Below are positions 33,481-45,067 of a stretch of DNA of 64,000 nucleotides, one piece after another. Made by a program: the position numbers and the translations under genes. The stretch covers positions 1 to 64,000 of the forward strand of contig JAPTHN010000112.1 of NCBI GenBank assembly GCA_026936325.1, read 5' to 3'. Source of the DNA: Platynereis dumerilii. Its lineage: Eukaryota; Annelida; Polychaeta; Phyllodocida; Nereididae. The notes under the pieces are model-generated. The model was not told where the DNA came from. It was given only the letters and a program-made list of their open reading frames with translations, and did not search any database. Position 1 is the first letter of the stretch. Each line of letters begins with the position of its first letter.

Positions 33481-34742
33481 CTTTTTGCCAACATATACAT
33501 GTTTCTGAATTTAAGAAATGTGATTTGATGACCATAGTGTGTCAAGTTTCTCTTTTTCCAGATTCTTATTGCGTTTTCTATCTTGTTTAATGATGGTCCA
33601 TAGTTATTGTTTATCAGGTCCTGTTTGTTATAAGTTAAGTATATTCCAAGGATTTTCTCTTGATTTGGGGACCACTTTGTATTGTGTTTGGAGTACAATG
33701 GGAGTTCACTGCCTTTTATAGAACCAATTGGGAACAGTTCTGTCTTGTCCAAGTTAACTTTTAATCCTGAGATGGTCTGAAACTTGTCGAAAAACCATGA
33801 ACGCTGTGTCAATGGATCTCATATCAAATTTCAAAGTTAAGCATGTATCATCAGCAAACTGGGATATCTTTTTTTCTAGTCCTTGTATCGGTATCCCCTT
33901 GATGTTATCGTTTTGCCTTATATGACATGACAACACTTCTGCAGTGAGGATGAATAGGTATGGTGATAGGGGGCAGCCTTGCCTCACTCCTCTTTGAAGG
34001 TTGAATGTTTGTGTTGTCCAACCATTGTTCATCACTGAGCTGACTGGGTTTCGGTACAGGATGTTTACCCATCGGATTATTGATTCTCCAAAGTTAAATT
34101 TTTCCAGGGTTTTGAGCATGAACGGCCATTCTAAGAGTCGAAGGCTTTCTCGAAGTCGATACAGGCGATGATGCTAGGTATATTTTCTTCTTCAGTGTGG
34201 TCCATAATGCTCAGTAGTCGGTTGATATTTTCGCCGATATATCTCCCTTTGATGAAGCCTGTTTGATCGCTGTGTATAAGGTTATTTAAATGTTTCTTAA
34301 TTCGTAGTGCAATGCATTTGGCTAGAAGCTTATAGTCCTGATTTAACAGTGATATGGGTCCCCAGTTTTTGGTTTCTAGTTGGTCCTTTCCTTGTTTTGG
34401 GAGAAGTATTGTAACTCCATGTTTTTGGGAAGTTGACATTTCCCCTGAGTTTAAGGCCGCTTTGATGCTTTTCAGTAATGGTGTTTGGATATCTCGCCAG
34501 AAGACTTTGTAAAATTCACAGCTTAATCTATCACTTCCTGGAGTTTTTCCATTAGCTGTTGCCTTTAATGCTTCTAGGATCTCCGTTTCATCAATAGGCT
34601 TCTCGAGTTCTCTGGATTCCGCCATCGATAGTGTTTGTTCTATGCTCGATAAAAAGGTATCATAATCCCTCTGTTCCTCATTCCCATTTAGCTTAGAACT
34701 GTATAGTGTATAGGCTTCGGTAGCATTTTTGCAATTCTTCAC
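33444..34742 (-). pseudogene. LINE reverse transcriptase, broken
   Basis: Three successive minus-strand frames (34742-34131, 34119-33754, 33812-33444) read the fingers and palm, with LEALKATANGKTPGSD, IDFEKAFDS, RQGCPLSPYLF and QFADDTCL. Frameshifts separate them and the thumb is missing. Confidence 0.85.
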
Positions 34743-35955
34743 TGATCTCCGTTGGTTCTGTTAATATTGCATTATTTCTTGATCGAAGTCTTGAGATATC
34801 CTTCCTGTTATAGTTCCTTTTCTCTAGATTAAGGAAATATTTCGTTGATTTTTCGCCTTCTTCATGCCATCTCACTTTACACCGTATCAGCGCTCCCCTT
34901 GTTCTCTCCTCTTGTATTTTGTTAATTTCTTCTCTGGTTTTTTGTATTTCTTCATTCTCCAAGCCAGTTTCATCTCGGCTGTTTTCTAGAGATTGTAGTT
35001 TATTCTCAAGGATTTTTAGTTTGCAGTTGGCTGTCTTTTTTCTTTGCGAAGAGAATTTGATGGTTTCTTGTCTAATTTTATACTTGAGAAATTCCCAGTG
35101 GTGTTGGTCGTTTTCAGGTTCTGTGTTGGTGTTGTCGATTATGACTTCTTTGATTTTGTTCACATATTCAATGTCCTGCAGCAATGAGTTGTTTAGCTTC
35201 CAGAAACCTGGTCCTCTAGGCTGGTTGATCAGATCAAGCGTTAATCTGATTTGGGAGTGATCTGTGCAAAAAGCGGGATGTATAGATGCTCCTTCAACAA
35301 AGCTTGAAAGGTCTTCCGAGATGAGAAAGTAGTCTAATCTTGTGAAAACTTGTGTAGGTCTTCGTTGATGGTAAGTATACCTTTTAAGTTCTGGATGGCT
35401 CTGTCTCCATATGTCTACCAGATTGTACTCTTCCATCCAAGCGTTTATGAATTCTTGGTTCTTCTTGTTAGCATGTCTTGATAATCCTCCTTTTTTGTCC
35501 ATTTCATTGTTCAGAATACAATTGAAATCCCCGCCGATGATGTTTGAACCTGTATCTGCTGTGTCTATTTTCTCCAAGACGTCAACGAAAAACTTGATGT
35601 CATCTTTGTTTGGTCCATATACGTTGGACAGTGATAGTGATTTTCCATTTAACGTTCCGTTGATTTGCAGGTATCTTCCCTCTTTATCTCTAATTATTTC
35701 TTTTAGCTCAAAGTCTACTCTATTTTTTATCAAAATGCATACGCCTCTCGCTTCGTTTGTACCATGACTGAAATGAATTGTTCCTCCCCATTCGGCTCGC
35801 CATTGGTTCTCTGTTTCTTTGGAGCTGTGTGTTTCCTGAAGCATTATTATGTCTGCATTTGGTGATGAATTTAGGTGATGAAATATTTTCCTCCTTTTCA
35901 TAAAAGATTGGAGCCCTCTGACATTGTTTGATAGGATTTTCACTTTGTTATCCAT
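34693..35955 (-). CDS. LINE endonuclease domain with RT N-terminal region
   Basis: 420 codons, open. An apurinic/apyrimidinic-type endonuclease occupies about residues 5-240, with the motifs NVRGL, LQETH, NVYGPN, GGDFNC, LDYFLIS and TDHSQIRL in their usual order, so the active-site residues E, D and H look preserved. The rest is a charged coiled-coil linker leading into the RT. The ATG at 35955 is a plausible ORF2 start. Confidence 0.88.
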   Translation of the reverse strand: MDNKVKILSNNVRGLQSFMKRRKIFHHLNSSPNADIIMLQETHSSKETENQWRAEWGGTIHFSHGTNEARGVCILIKNRVDFELKEIIRDKEGRYLQINGTLNGKSLSLSNVYGPNKDDIKFFVDVLEKIDTADTGSNIIGGDFNCILNNEMDKKGGLSRHANKKNQEFINAWMEEYNLVDIWRQSHPELKRYTYHQRRPTQVFTRLDYFLISEDLSSFVEGASIHPAFCTDHSQIRLTLDLINQPRGPGFWKLNNSLLQDIEYVNKIKEVIIDNTNTEPENDQHHWEFLKYKIRQETIKFSSQRKKTANCKLKILENKLQSLENSRDETGLENEEIQKTREEINKIQEERTRGALIRCKVRWHEEGEKSTKYFLNLEKRNYNRKDISRLRSRNNAILTEPTEISEELQKCYRSLYTIQF

Positions 35956-36339
35956 GGTCCAGGTTGTTCTTCTTTCTTGTTTGATGTAAATTCTGTAACT
36001 GGTTTTTGTACTGAAGACTGGATTTTTTACTATTTAGAGGTATGGTGTGATATTTTCTAGTGATGTTGTGGAGTGGAAATAAAAATAAAAAAGATGACTT
36101 GCGTGGTGTGCCTATATTGTATTTAATGAAATGCATTAAGGTGATGTCGATGTGAAGACAGTGCAGAAGAACGGGAGGAATTCAGATCGAATTTGAGCCA
36201 ATTGATATGCTGTTATGAATGCTTTTTTTTTTTTTTTCTTGAATCTTGATACTTTCATTTTGACCGAATACTTTAATTTTCCTGATACTTTAATTTTCTT
36301 GATGATGTGGTGATGTGGTGTTGTGTTGCAGAAATTAAC

Positions 36340-36600
36340 TTTCCGGGAAAATGCTCTTCCATGCCTCTCCTTCCTTGTAAATGATTTTGGCCACTGGTCC
36401 AAATGGGATGAAAGCAAATAAGCCTGCTGCCCTCAGCTGCTTCATTTTTGGGACTAATATGGCTCGTTTGTCTTGGGTCAGTTTTGACACATCATCCACA
36501 ATGCGAAGACTTATGTCTTCAATTTCTTGTTTCCTTGCTTGAGAAGATCTTGAGCTATGGTGGCACTGCTGATGTTTACAAGTACTGGCGGGGCCCTCTG
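36340..36600 (-). pseudogene. LINE ORF1 C-terminal remnant
   Basis: The minus strand reads a helical segment ending in VPKMKQLRAAGLFAFIPFGP followed by AKIIYKEGEAWKS. The pattern of a Lys/Arg-rich helix, G.FAF.PFG and a short strand is common at the end of LINE ORF1 proteins. A T run at 36228-36238 separates it from ORF2. Confidence 0.6.
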
Positions 36601-36645
36601 TTGATTTGTGCTGAACTGGGGCCTGCTGAACTTTGACCTACTTCT

Positions 36646-36887
36646 TGACCTGGATAAGAACGTGCGATGAGACGTCTGCAATCTAGGATATTTTCAGCTG
36701 TCAAACATGGATTTGCATGCTTTAATACACTTAGGAATTTGTTGTTTAGTTGCTCCTTCGTCTCAATGGGGTTGCTTACTTAAGCTTTCCACTATTCTCA
36801 TCACAAATCCAATATCCGGTCATTTCAGGCTACAGGGTACGCCTAAAGCAACAAATTTTGCTCGATTTTTACAGTATTTAGGTTATA
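36646..36887. other. short spacer, nothing recognised
   Basis: No gene or repeat could be supported. Confidence 0.4.
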
Positions 36888-37200
36888 CGCGGTATTGTAT
36901 AACATAACCAGGAATAAAGGTACACAAATTAAAGTTACACCATCTTATTTAGCAGGAAAAAAGCTTTAATTTGAATACCAACATTAATATGTTGCTATAT
37001 TCTACAGTACTACAGCATTGCTTTGAATAATGAGAATTTTCGCAAATAATTGTTAATGACAAATAACCTAATTCAATGGGGTCAGATGGTCAAGAGTATA
37101 GCAGTGTTGGTATTCAAATTAAAGCTCTTTTCATGCTCCATCCATTGAAGTAACTTTCATTTCTGTGACATTAAAACCCGTAATGTTATTAAATACCGCG
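36888..37200. mobile_element. foldback MITE with CGCGGTATT ends
   Basis: CGCGGTATT (36888) and AATACCGCG (ending 37200) are inverted, with further matches inside: AAGCTTTAATTTGAATACCA near 36961 pairs with TGGTATTCAAATTAAAGCTC near 37107. The arms span about 115 bases and similarity continues weakly outside the stated ends. No target duplication was clear. Confidence 0.78.
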
Positions 37201-38192
37201 AATTTGGTATATTTTGACTATTTTATCTTCGTTAGTCTGGTGGTAGCAGCATGGAGAAGTAAAAAATAATCCAAATTTGCATTGATCCGCTTCTGACAAA
37301 TAGACCCAAAAATTATGACCATGCTGCATTGGTTTGCTGAACCAGGTATAGTTGAACTCGCTTCATGCCAAAATATTGGATATTTTTGTATAGAATACTA
37401 ATGTTAATTTTCATGATGCGGTAGCACCCTCTAATTTTTGTCCGATTGAGCTCAAATTTTTACTGAATTTTTTTTTCATATATTGGAACAACTTCAGGGG
37501 GTGCCCCATTAACATTTCAAAACTTCACTTTTTTGCATCACCCTAGTGTATATTTACACGTACATGTATCTCAGGACTCAGAATTTCTTGGGAATTTGAT
37601 TGTTGAAATTTTTTTCCTTTGGTCTTACAACTTTCTTGTAAAAGTATGTGAATATTATCTTGATCCTTCAGCATCTTTTTCTAAGTTATTGTCGTTACTT
37701 TTATTTTGGGGGGGGCTGCTCTCCTTCCAAGCCAGTTATAATATTGATTAAACAATGCAGGAGATCAAAAAGACATATGAAAACTCAACAGTCAACCAGC
37801 AAATGGTATCAAAGATTATTTGCTCAAATTTCTATAAGGGGTTCGACCCCTCCCGTCATCATTGGCCCCAAGACAAAATCAATCGACACCAAAACAGTTT
37901 GGGATCAGTAATCTGTCAGAAATGTAAATAATAGCTGACAATATTTGTGATTCACTGAACCTTGACTGGTTTACACTGTTGGTGAAAGGGACTTGGTAAA
38001 ACCAGGTTTAAATGAGTTAAGACCAGGTTGAACTGTTAAAACTTTGTTGGTGAAATCGGCCCCAATAGTCTTTGCCCATGGTTTAACTGTTCTACCATGT
38101 TTCAACTGTTCTCCAATTTTTTTTGGGGGGGTGCTGTCCTGCGCCCCCTCCCCACCCTGAATAGCCGAGGGTATGCTGCAGCGCAGCCTATG
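37201..38192. other. non-coding with probable dispersed-repeat ends
   Basis: The stretch 37420-37550 (GTAGCACCCTCTAATTTTTG...GCATCACCCTAGTG) and 37965-38095 (words GTTGGTGAAA and GTTTAACTGTT repeated) look like repeat fragments. G runs lie at 37709-37716 and 38126-38132. No gene. Confidence 0.4.
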
Positions 38193-38970
38193 TTTTCCCA
38201 TGTCTTAGCAGCGCCCTTAGCAGCTTTATTTAATAGCTCCTTTAGAGAAGGTGTCCTCCCAGCACTCTGGAAAACCGCCACTATAGTGCCTCTGCCAAAG
38301 AAAAATCCTCCCACGTCTATTGAAAAGGACCTCCGACCCATATCATTGACCCCAATAGTGAGCAAAGTATTCGAGTCGATGGTGCTGAAATGGGTGGACA
38401 AAGTGATGAGCCCTCAATTAGATCAAAGACAATTTGGATCAATAAGAGGAACGAGTACCACTGATATACTTGTGGAGATGGTCCACCAATGGTACCAGGC
38501 AACAGATACTCCCGGAACTTGTGTTCGCATCTTGTTGCTGGATTACTCAAAGGCCTTCGATCTCATCAATCACGAATTACTTGTGGATAAACTTAGGGCT
38601 ATGAATATCCCAATACACTTAGTTCGATGGATGGCTGCATTTCTAATCGATCTCCACACAGAGTTCGCATCGGCAAAACTTTGTCCAACCTAGGTTCCCC
38701 AAATGGAGGGGTACAACAGGGAACTTTATCAGGACCTAAGGATTTTCTGGCCCACATCAATGACCTTGTGACACCGTGCCCTATTTATAAATATGTCGAC
38801 GACAGTACCATCTTTGAGGTGTGCTATCCAGGATCTTTGTCGAGTGTGCAGGAATCAGCTGATATCGCACAACAATGGACTATCAAAAACGACATGAAAA
38901 TCAAAACGCACGAAATGATAATTGATTTCTCCAGAGGCAAGACTACTGCAGCTGCTCTGCCCAATATTAC
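38193..38970 (+). mobile_element. CR1/L2-like LINE, copy 2, cut by the giant LTR element
   Basis: The plus strand reads the same RT as copy 1 at 21262-22832, from FSHVLAAPLAALFNSSFREG through LRPISLTPIVSKVFES, DYSKAFDLINHELL and YVDDST to LPNI. The frame changes near 38650-38690. The similarity stops exactly at 38970, where the LTR of the next element begins, so the rest of this LINE should lie beyond the far end of that element. Confidence 0.87.
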
Positions 38971-39885
38971 TGTCATCTGGGTCGATGTTTCTGTTAAAAC
39001 AAGATTAATTGTTAGCTTGGCTGTGGTAATTAAGGCCGGAATCGCACTCTATCTGGTCTGATGTCATTGAACTCTAATACACAACTATGACTCTGATTTA
39101 ACAGTAAAATAATAATTTATTAATTACATAACATTCTAGTAATTTGATAACAACTTGCAGATCTTACATCGATTAATATCACATTCAACAGGCTGCAGAT
39201 TTAATAATCACATATCTGAGCTTAGGAGCTGTAATTCAGACTCCTTCAATTAAGCATAATTAAAACATCACAATATATTACTTGAGAAAACAAGCTCTCA
39301 ATTACTCCTTCAATTCAAACAATTTACTCAGTTCATTCCAACAATTATGAATTTAGAATTGGATTAAATCCGATGCCATACATTTCAAGGCATCAAATTT
39401 AATCCTTTAAATTTAATCCCTAAGACAAGAATGCGATGACTGTCTAACTGATGGAATACAAATCATGATACTTATCTGATACTAGAAATTGGACAGAGCC
39501 CAGGAATCTGTCTGCCCCTGTTGTCCCTCTCAGTTCATCTCAATGCCAGGCTGCTGTTACACTGCTTAGCAATCGCGTAACACGATCTAATATGCTAGCC
39601 AGAATTTGAAGCCAGAGGCTCCTCAGGGTTTTCTCCCTGAGAGCTTAGCCAGAATAGTATGGCGTTGATAAGCCTGGCAACAGTGCAACTCTTTTGTGTT
39701 GCCTCATAGGCTGTTGCTTCTCTGGCCCTGACTTCTCCTTGAGATTTGCACTGCAAGACATTGGCTGTCTGATTTAGAGCAGCACTCAGAGGGCATGGTT
39801 GCCTTGAGTCTATTTCATATAATGCAAGAGTTTTTCCCAAATAATTAATTATAAAAATGAAGTAATGTGACAGCACTTGTCACAA
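38971..39885 (-). repeat. 3' LTR of the giant element
   Basis: It starts TGTCATCTGG on the plus strand, where LINE copy 2 is cut, and ends CTTGTCACA next to a C run (G run on the element's strand). TG...CA ends and a polypurine tract at the inner edge support the borders. No second copy lies in the window. The exact inner base is uncertain by two or three. Confidence 0.7.
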
Positions 39886-39896
39886 CCCCCCCCGTT
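39886..39896 (-). other. polypurine tract of the giant element
   Basis: A run of eight C on the plus strand (G on the element's strand) directly inside the 3' LTR. A second C run lies near 39950. Confidence 0.6.
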
Positions 39897-42714
39897 TTAA
39901 AATAACTCTTGCATTAATGACTCTTCAGAGTTCCATCTTCTGTCCACAACCCCCCCGACTAACTCATCTCTAAAACCTTCTTCCTCAAATAAACCATTCA
40001 TCGCAATTCCTGAATCAGGAGACAAAACATCAATAAACCCTCAATAATTCCAAGTAGGTAAATCCAACAATCATCAACCCAATACAGGTAAAATTTAACA
40101 ATATCAATCATGATAAATTCAAAATTCAACAATAACAGCATAACAAAGTTAAAATTCAACAATCACATAAATTAACAACACATGAGCATATTATATCACT
40201 CAAATTCAATTTCAATTAATTTAAATTATTAAAGTTCTTGTTCAACAATCATCAACGAAGTCCACCGAGCAATGGAGGCGCAATTCTAGAGTTCGAGCAA
40301 ATAAACCTTCTATTAACACACACATACGATTCTTCTTGTCATTGTCCAAGCGATCACATATTCGAGATTCTTCAGGCTGAAGTCGACTTTCAACGAGAGT
40401 TCGTTCTACTTGCGATTCTATAAGACCAAAACGGACGTTAAACTTGGTCTTATAGATGAGAGTATCTTTCGCGAGCTTGCTCGTGCGATCCCAGTTCTTG
40501 GTTTACTTCAATTGATGACCAATTAAGACTTCCAAGGCAAGCCTTAATTCGGGTGAGACAACAGGCTGAGCATAACGAGTGGAGGATGAGCTGAACGAGA
40601 GAGAGCGAGAGGAAGACGAGAACCTGGCCTGCAATCAGAATAAAAGAAATTTGATTTTAGTATTAATTCCGAACTTCCATCAATCATCCAGTCCCCACAC
40701 ACCATTAGCCCAACTCATAAACATGATATTCATAATCTACATTTATAAAAGTTTAGGCTTAGGGGCGGATTCCAGAGGGGCACTTCAACCCCCTCCACCC
40801 ACTAATAACCCCATTTAAAGCCCATTCCCCATTCACAAACCCCCATTCCTGTCAAAACATTGTTTCTCGCCACTGCATTTCACTAACTTGCCACCAAACA
40901 ACTAAATTCCCCCTTTGCAAGAGTGCCTTTTTTGACCCCCCTCCATAAACATAACATTGGATCCACCACTGCCTCATAGGTCATTTCTTTACGCATAATG
41001 CACACCATCGTCCTAACTCATTCATCCACTTACCATGCATTTTCCTTCCTCTTTTTCACATGCCTTTCAAATACAAATAGAGAAGAACCACTTATCATCC
41101 CCGTTTTCCCTTCGATTCAAATCGATCCACGCACATTATAGGCCTACATGCACCTATTTGACACCTACTTCATACTCGCGCTACTCCAGGCACATTTTCC
41201 ACAAGATGTCTCTGTACGCAATTCAGCTAGGCCTGCCACCTACTGCCAAACAGCTAGGTCATTCCCGTGCACAGATACACAGCAATTACTTTATGAATAA
41301 CTTTAACTGTATCACCTCAAACTTCAGAATCACATTGACTTTCTCATGGTCAAATATTGAATGTTGCTGTTTTTTCTAACAAATGCTTCATTCACTTTGA
41401 GCAGCAAGGCCGCACTGGCCTGTGTGGCAGAGTGCCATCTGCCATAGGCCCATACTCTCAGTGGGCCCTTGGAAGTTCTTTAAAAAAAAAACATTTCCTA
41501 GGAAAAAAAAAATCGCCACCAGGTTCATTATTATGTGAAGCAACACAATTCACGGAATAACGGCCCTCTCACATCATGGGCCCACCCCTTATGAAATTTT
41601 CCAAATTTAAATATGATCAGTGCCATGTTATTTCGCTTCTCTTATTTTTGCACCTCAGATCCCGGCCCTGAGATATACTGAATTAAATATGACACAACTT
41701 TGGACCAGCATCAATATGCCCAAACCAATAGGTCAGCACACCTACTGGCCCGATTAGACTTCCAGCAAATTAAACTATTCTATGAGTCTCACACACTGCT
41801 GCAGTTCAATACCTCCTTTCTACAATATACCCCCCCCCCCTCCTTCCCCATTATATAGTTCTGTCTTTAATCGTGGGTATTTCTAGTTATTCATAAGAAG
41901 AGTAAATGTAATTCACAACCCACTGCAATTCTCAAAATCACTCTGAGTAATAGAACCAACTAAATATAATTGAATAAATATTTTTAAGTGATATAGAAGA
42001 CCTATGTCTGAAGAATCACTTACGTTGTCATCACAACCATACACTATCATCCGCAATGAAATACATTAAGTGCAGGAGGTTTCCCTGCGGATGACACTGA
42101 ATTTAAAATACAAAGGCTGATAGAACAGCACAGTTCCCCACTTGGAACTTCTCATTAAGCAACCAAACTGCCAAGATCATTACTTAATCCACTCACCTCT
42201 AATCTGTAAACAACTTATACATAGATTAAGTAACTGATAAAATCAAGAACTCAAACAAGAGTTCAAACAAGAATTCAAACAAAAGCATAAGTTTGATTAA
42301 AACACAGCACAGCACTTCACTCGGTTCAAACCAAATAATAATATTAAATGAAATGATTATTATTATTATATTAAGAAGACAATTTAAATCAAGTACAGAT
42401 ACTTCAATTAAATATCTTAAGAAATCAATAAACTTTGCTTAAATAGACACAACTCAGATTAAAATTCAATATTCGCGTGCAATTCTAGTTATTAGTCTCA
42501 TGCCAATAAACTCTTAAGTAGTTAAATCAATAATTCAAGCGGCTTAATAATTCTATAGAATAGTAGTCTCCACAACTCCCTTCCCACAAGCAACTCCACA
42601 ATTCGGAGCTGTAGGCTGTACAATCTCCATTTGTACATCAGATTGGCAGTTATAACCAGGCAGCTCAAGATTTCCCAGACATCTTTGCCTAGCCTGCAAT
42701 TCGTCAATCAAACT
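39897..42714. other. non-coding 3' part of the giant element
   Basis: 2.8 kb between the env-like region and the 3' LTR without a convincing frame. It is AT-rich, and contains a perfect 12-bp hairpin (40418-40455) and a C run at 41830-41840. Confidence 0.5.
40418..40455. repeat. perfect 12-bp hairpin
   Basis: CTATAAGACCAA (40418-40429) and TTGGTCTTATAG (40444-40455) are exact complements around a 14-base loop. It lies in the 3' non-coding part of the giant element. Confidence 0.85.
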
Positions 42715-44338
42715 CTAATAAGGCCCTTTATTATCAATCAATCTTGGGCTATCAGTTAATTTATACAAGTAATTATTATCGCTGACCAAAATTCCAATTA
42801 CACAATCTCCCTCTAGTAATCTCTGGACCTGACCTCTTTTCATTCTTCGTACTGGAATTAGAGCAGGTAAATCCAGTTCCAATTCTCCTACAAGTAATTT
42901 GCAATCTCCTTGCTTCCATGAAACCCTTAAAATAGAATACAATGTGTGATGATCCATCTTGATAAGACTAGGTGTGACCTTTCCCTGGAAATGTAATTGT
43001 TCAGCAGCAGCACGAACATTCATAACCTCAAGAATAATCCTATCCTTTGAATCTGAAAGCTCAAGATAAATCCTAGCCCTAGGGTGCTCCTTTAGCTCAG
43101 GATGCACCATATACAAACTTGCTTGTTGGCAACAATAATTGAACATTCTCTTAATACAGTAGATTAACGCCATCATAATTAAGAACACCGTAAAATTCAT
43201 AGCTATCATTCGAACCATAGACTCAGTACTAAGAACAACTTCTTGAGTTGATGGAGCTGGAGATGGTGTAGTCGAAAAAGGATTAGCCTTTGCCAAATGC
43301 GGAGCTCCCATAAACATGAGAGATCTCAAAACTCCGTTACTCCGAGTTTGTCTAAAACATAAAAATGTTGCCATAATAAATCCAATAACGCCGAAAAGGG
43401 CCCCCACAGCAAATACTCCCTTAGTCCATCCCCTTGGTGTAAACCAGTTAGTAATATCACAATCAATTCCCAAAAGATCCCAATCTCTATCAAATTTCTC
43501 ACCTTTCTCTCTTATTTCTTCAGTTAGTTCTTGTAATCTCATAATGTCGAAGTAGTATTATGTAACCTAAAATTTCGTAATTTCTCTAAAGTGTCTGATT
43601 GAGGTGCTTCCCATTCTTTATACTCGTCCATCACATCGAGGTTGTTTAAAAGAGGTTGCATGGTCAAATTGGGAAATGCTTCCCTGGCAATTTCATTGGA
43701 CACATATTGAACAATAAGCCTAGGTTGTTCGTTCTCTGGACAATTCGTAATTCTACGACCAACATGACCATTTACTGAGCTTATGCTGCAACGACAAAGA
43801 ATATCCTTGGATAATAAGGCAATGGGAGCTCCCTGCATCTCTCTGGGAGTCCTAGACTCATCGCATTGCATTCTCCAAGGAGTCTGCAAGCCACTCAAGA
43901 GAAGATGTGCTCCAGCATCTATAACCTCAGCCTTAAACTTCACAGGAGCAAACATATACTCAACTTCACATAAGTCAAGAATTACTTCAGCAGATTTATT
44001 TAAATACAAAGCTGACATACAGTTCCTGAGCAATCAAAGGCAAAATTGGATCTTGGAAGATAGTTACCAATTCCTGGAATCTCTTGAGCACTTGCTCCCT
44101 CAACTCGACTGTCTGTCGATCTGCATATGTTATAAGAGGTTGGTAGTCTTCACAAATTCTTCTTAACATCTCTTCCTCTCCACTACAAATCTCTTCTAGA
44201 ATCTCTTTTGATTGCTCAGGAATCTCAGGAAGTGCCAAATTTGGCTAATTTAATTTTACATGAATCTTAAGATCCTCGAGTCCTATTATAAACCGTTTGT
44301 TTGCCGAGAAAGTAACTCCGTATGGGGCACTCACAAAA
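42715..44338 (-). pseudogene. env-like region of the giant element
   Basis: Minus-strand frames encode a cysteine-bearing ectodomain-like part followed by a C-terminal part with two hydrophobic segments (near 43430-43360 and 43210-43130 on the plus scale) and a cytoplasmic-type tail of about 130 residues. The position after pol and before the 3' LTR is that of env. No family motif was recognised with confidence, so env is inferred from place and layout. It is interrupted; the TRIM at 44351-45046 separates it from the LRR frame. Confidence 0.55.
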
Positions 44339-44351
44339 CCCCTAGTTTCTG

Positions 44352-44480
44352 TGTTGATATTAATGTACAGTAGAGGGCAGCAACGTCATATGTTACCGTT
44401 GGTAACGTCACATGACTTAACAGTTAAATACAAGATGTCAATATAACATGACGTTGTCTGTCTTACTTATAATCATAACA
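44352..44480 (+). repeat. TRIM 5' LTR
   Basis: 129 bp. It includes GTTACCGTTGGTAAC, a 6-bp hairpin, and CAGTAGAGGGCAGC, which resembles a CTCF core site. Confidence 0.9.
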
Positions 44481-44917
44481 TGGTGTCAGGTGTGCTCATC
44501 TGCTGTTTCTGATGTCAGTGGGAGGAGTATAAGACATTAAAACCGTCTGGATATTCAACTTCAACCAACATGAGAGTTCTTGGCGTTAACTATAAGTCTG
44601 CAATCGGTGACTCGGACAGATGAGATTTTATGTAGTGTTGCAGTAATGTTAAAGGGAGAACGTGAAGGCCCTCAAACAGAAGAAGACATCTTTGCAGGGA
44701 ATGCAAGAAATTTTGAAGGAGATCTTGGCATGATACGGCGGATCAGGGCGACTGTTTGATTGTTGGAGGGGAAGATGAGATGTTGAGTTGATTATTGAAT
44801 TGAAAAGAAGAGATTAACAGCAGAGATGAAGAACCTTGTGAAAATGATCAACCAGATATTCATTTGTATAATTTTGTAATATTTTGCAATTTCATTGTAT
44901 TCAGAAAAGGAAAGATG

Positions 44918-45046
44918 TGTTGATATTAATGTACAGTAGAGGGCAGCAACGTCATATGTTACCGTTGGTAACGTCACATGACTTGACAGTTAAATACAAG
45001 ATGTCAATATAACATGACGTTGTCTGTCTTACTTATAATCATAACA
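44918..45046 (+). repeat. TRIM 3' LTR
   Basis: 129 bp, one visible difference from the 5' LTR. Confidence 0.9.
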
Positions 45047-45067
45047 GTTTCTTCATTTCTAATCCTT

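Larger units (their letters stand above)
33481..36645 (-). mobile_element. Tx1/L1-like LINE, broken
   Basis: Read on the minus strand: an ORF1 tail (about 36640-36340), an apurinic-type endonuclease and RT start (35955-34693), and RT parts down to about 33480. The RT motifs (NGKTPGSDRLSCEFYK, FIKGRYIGENI, CIDFEKAFDS, GVRQGCPLSPYLFILTAEVL, FADDT) are those of the Tx1/L1 group. The frame changes near 34.72, 34.12 and 33.79 kb, and the element stops short of the RT thumb, so it is 3'-incomplete and dead. Confidence 0.88.
44351..45046 (+). mobile_element. TRIM (miniature LTR element) inside the giant element
   Basis: Two 129-bp direct repeats (44352-44480 and 44918-45046) with TGTTGA...ATAACA ends flank 437 bases of non-coding text. 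A primer-binding-like TGGTGTCAGG follows the first and a purine tract AGAAAAGGAAAGA precedes the second. GTTTCT lies one base outside the left LTR and directly after the right one. By eye the LTRs differ at one base, so the insertion is young. It lies in the opposite orientation to its host element. It has no coding capacity and would have relied on another element's proteins. Confidence 0.9.

Noticed and set aside
35411-35767. Plus-strand frames opposite the Tx1-like LINE
   Set aside because: They are shadows of the endonuclease frame on the minus strand.
37840-37860. GGGGTTCGACCCCTCCC as a tRNA B box, suggesting a tRNA or SINE
   Set aside because: No A box at the right distance and no cloverleaf could be drawn.
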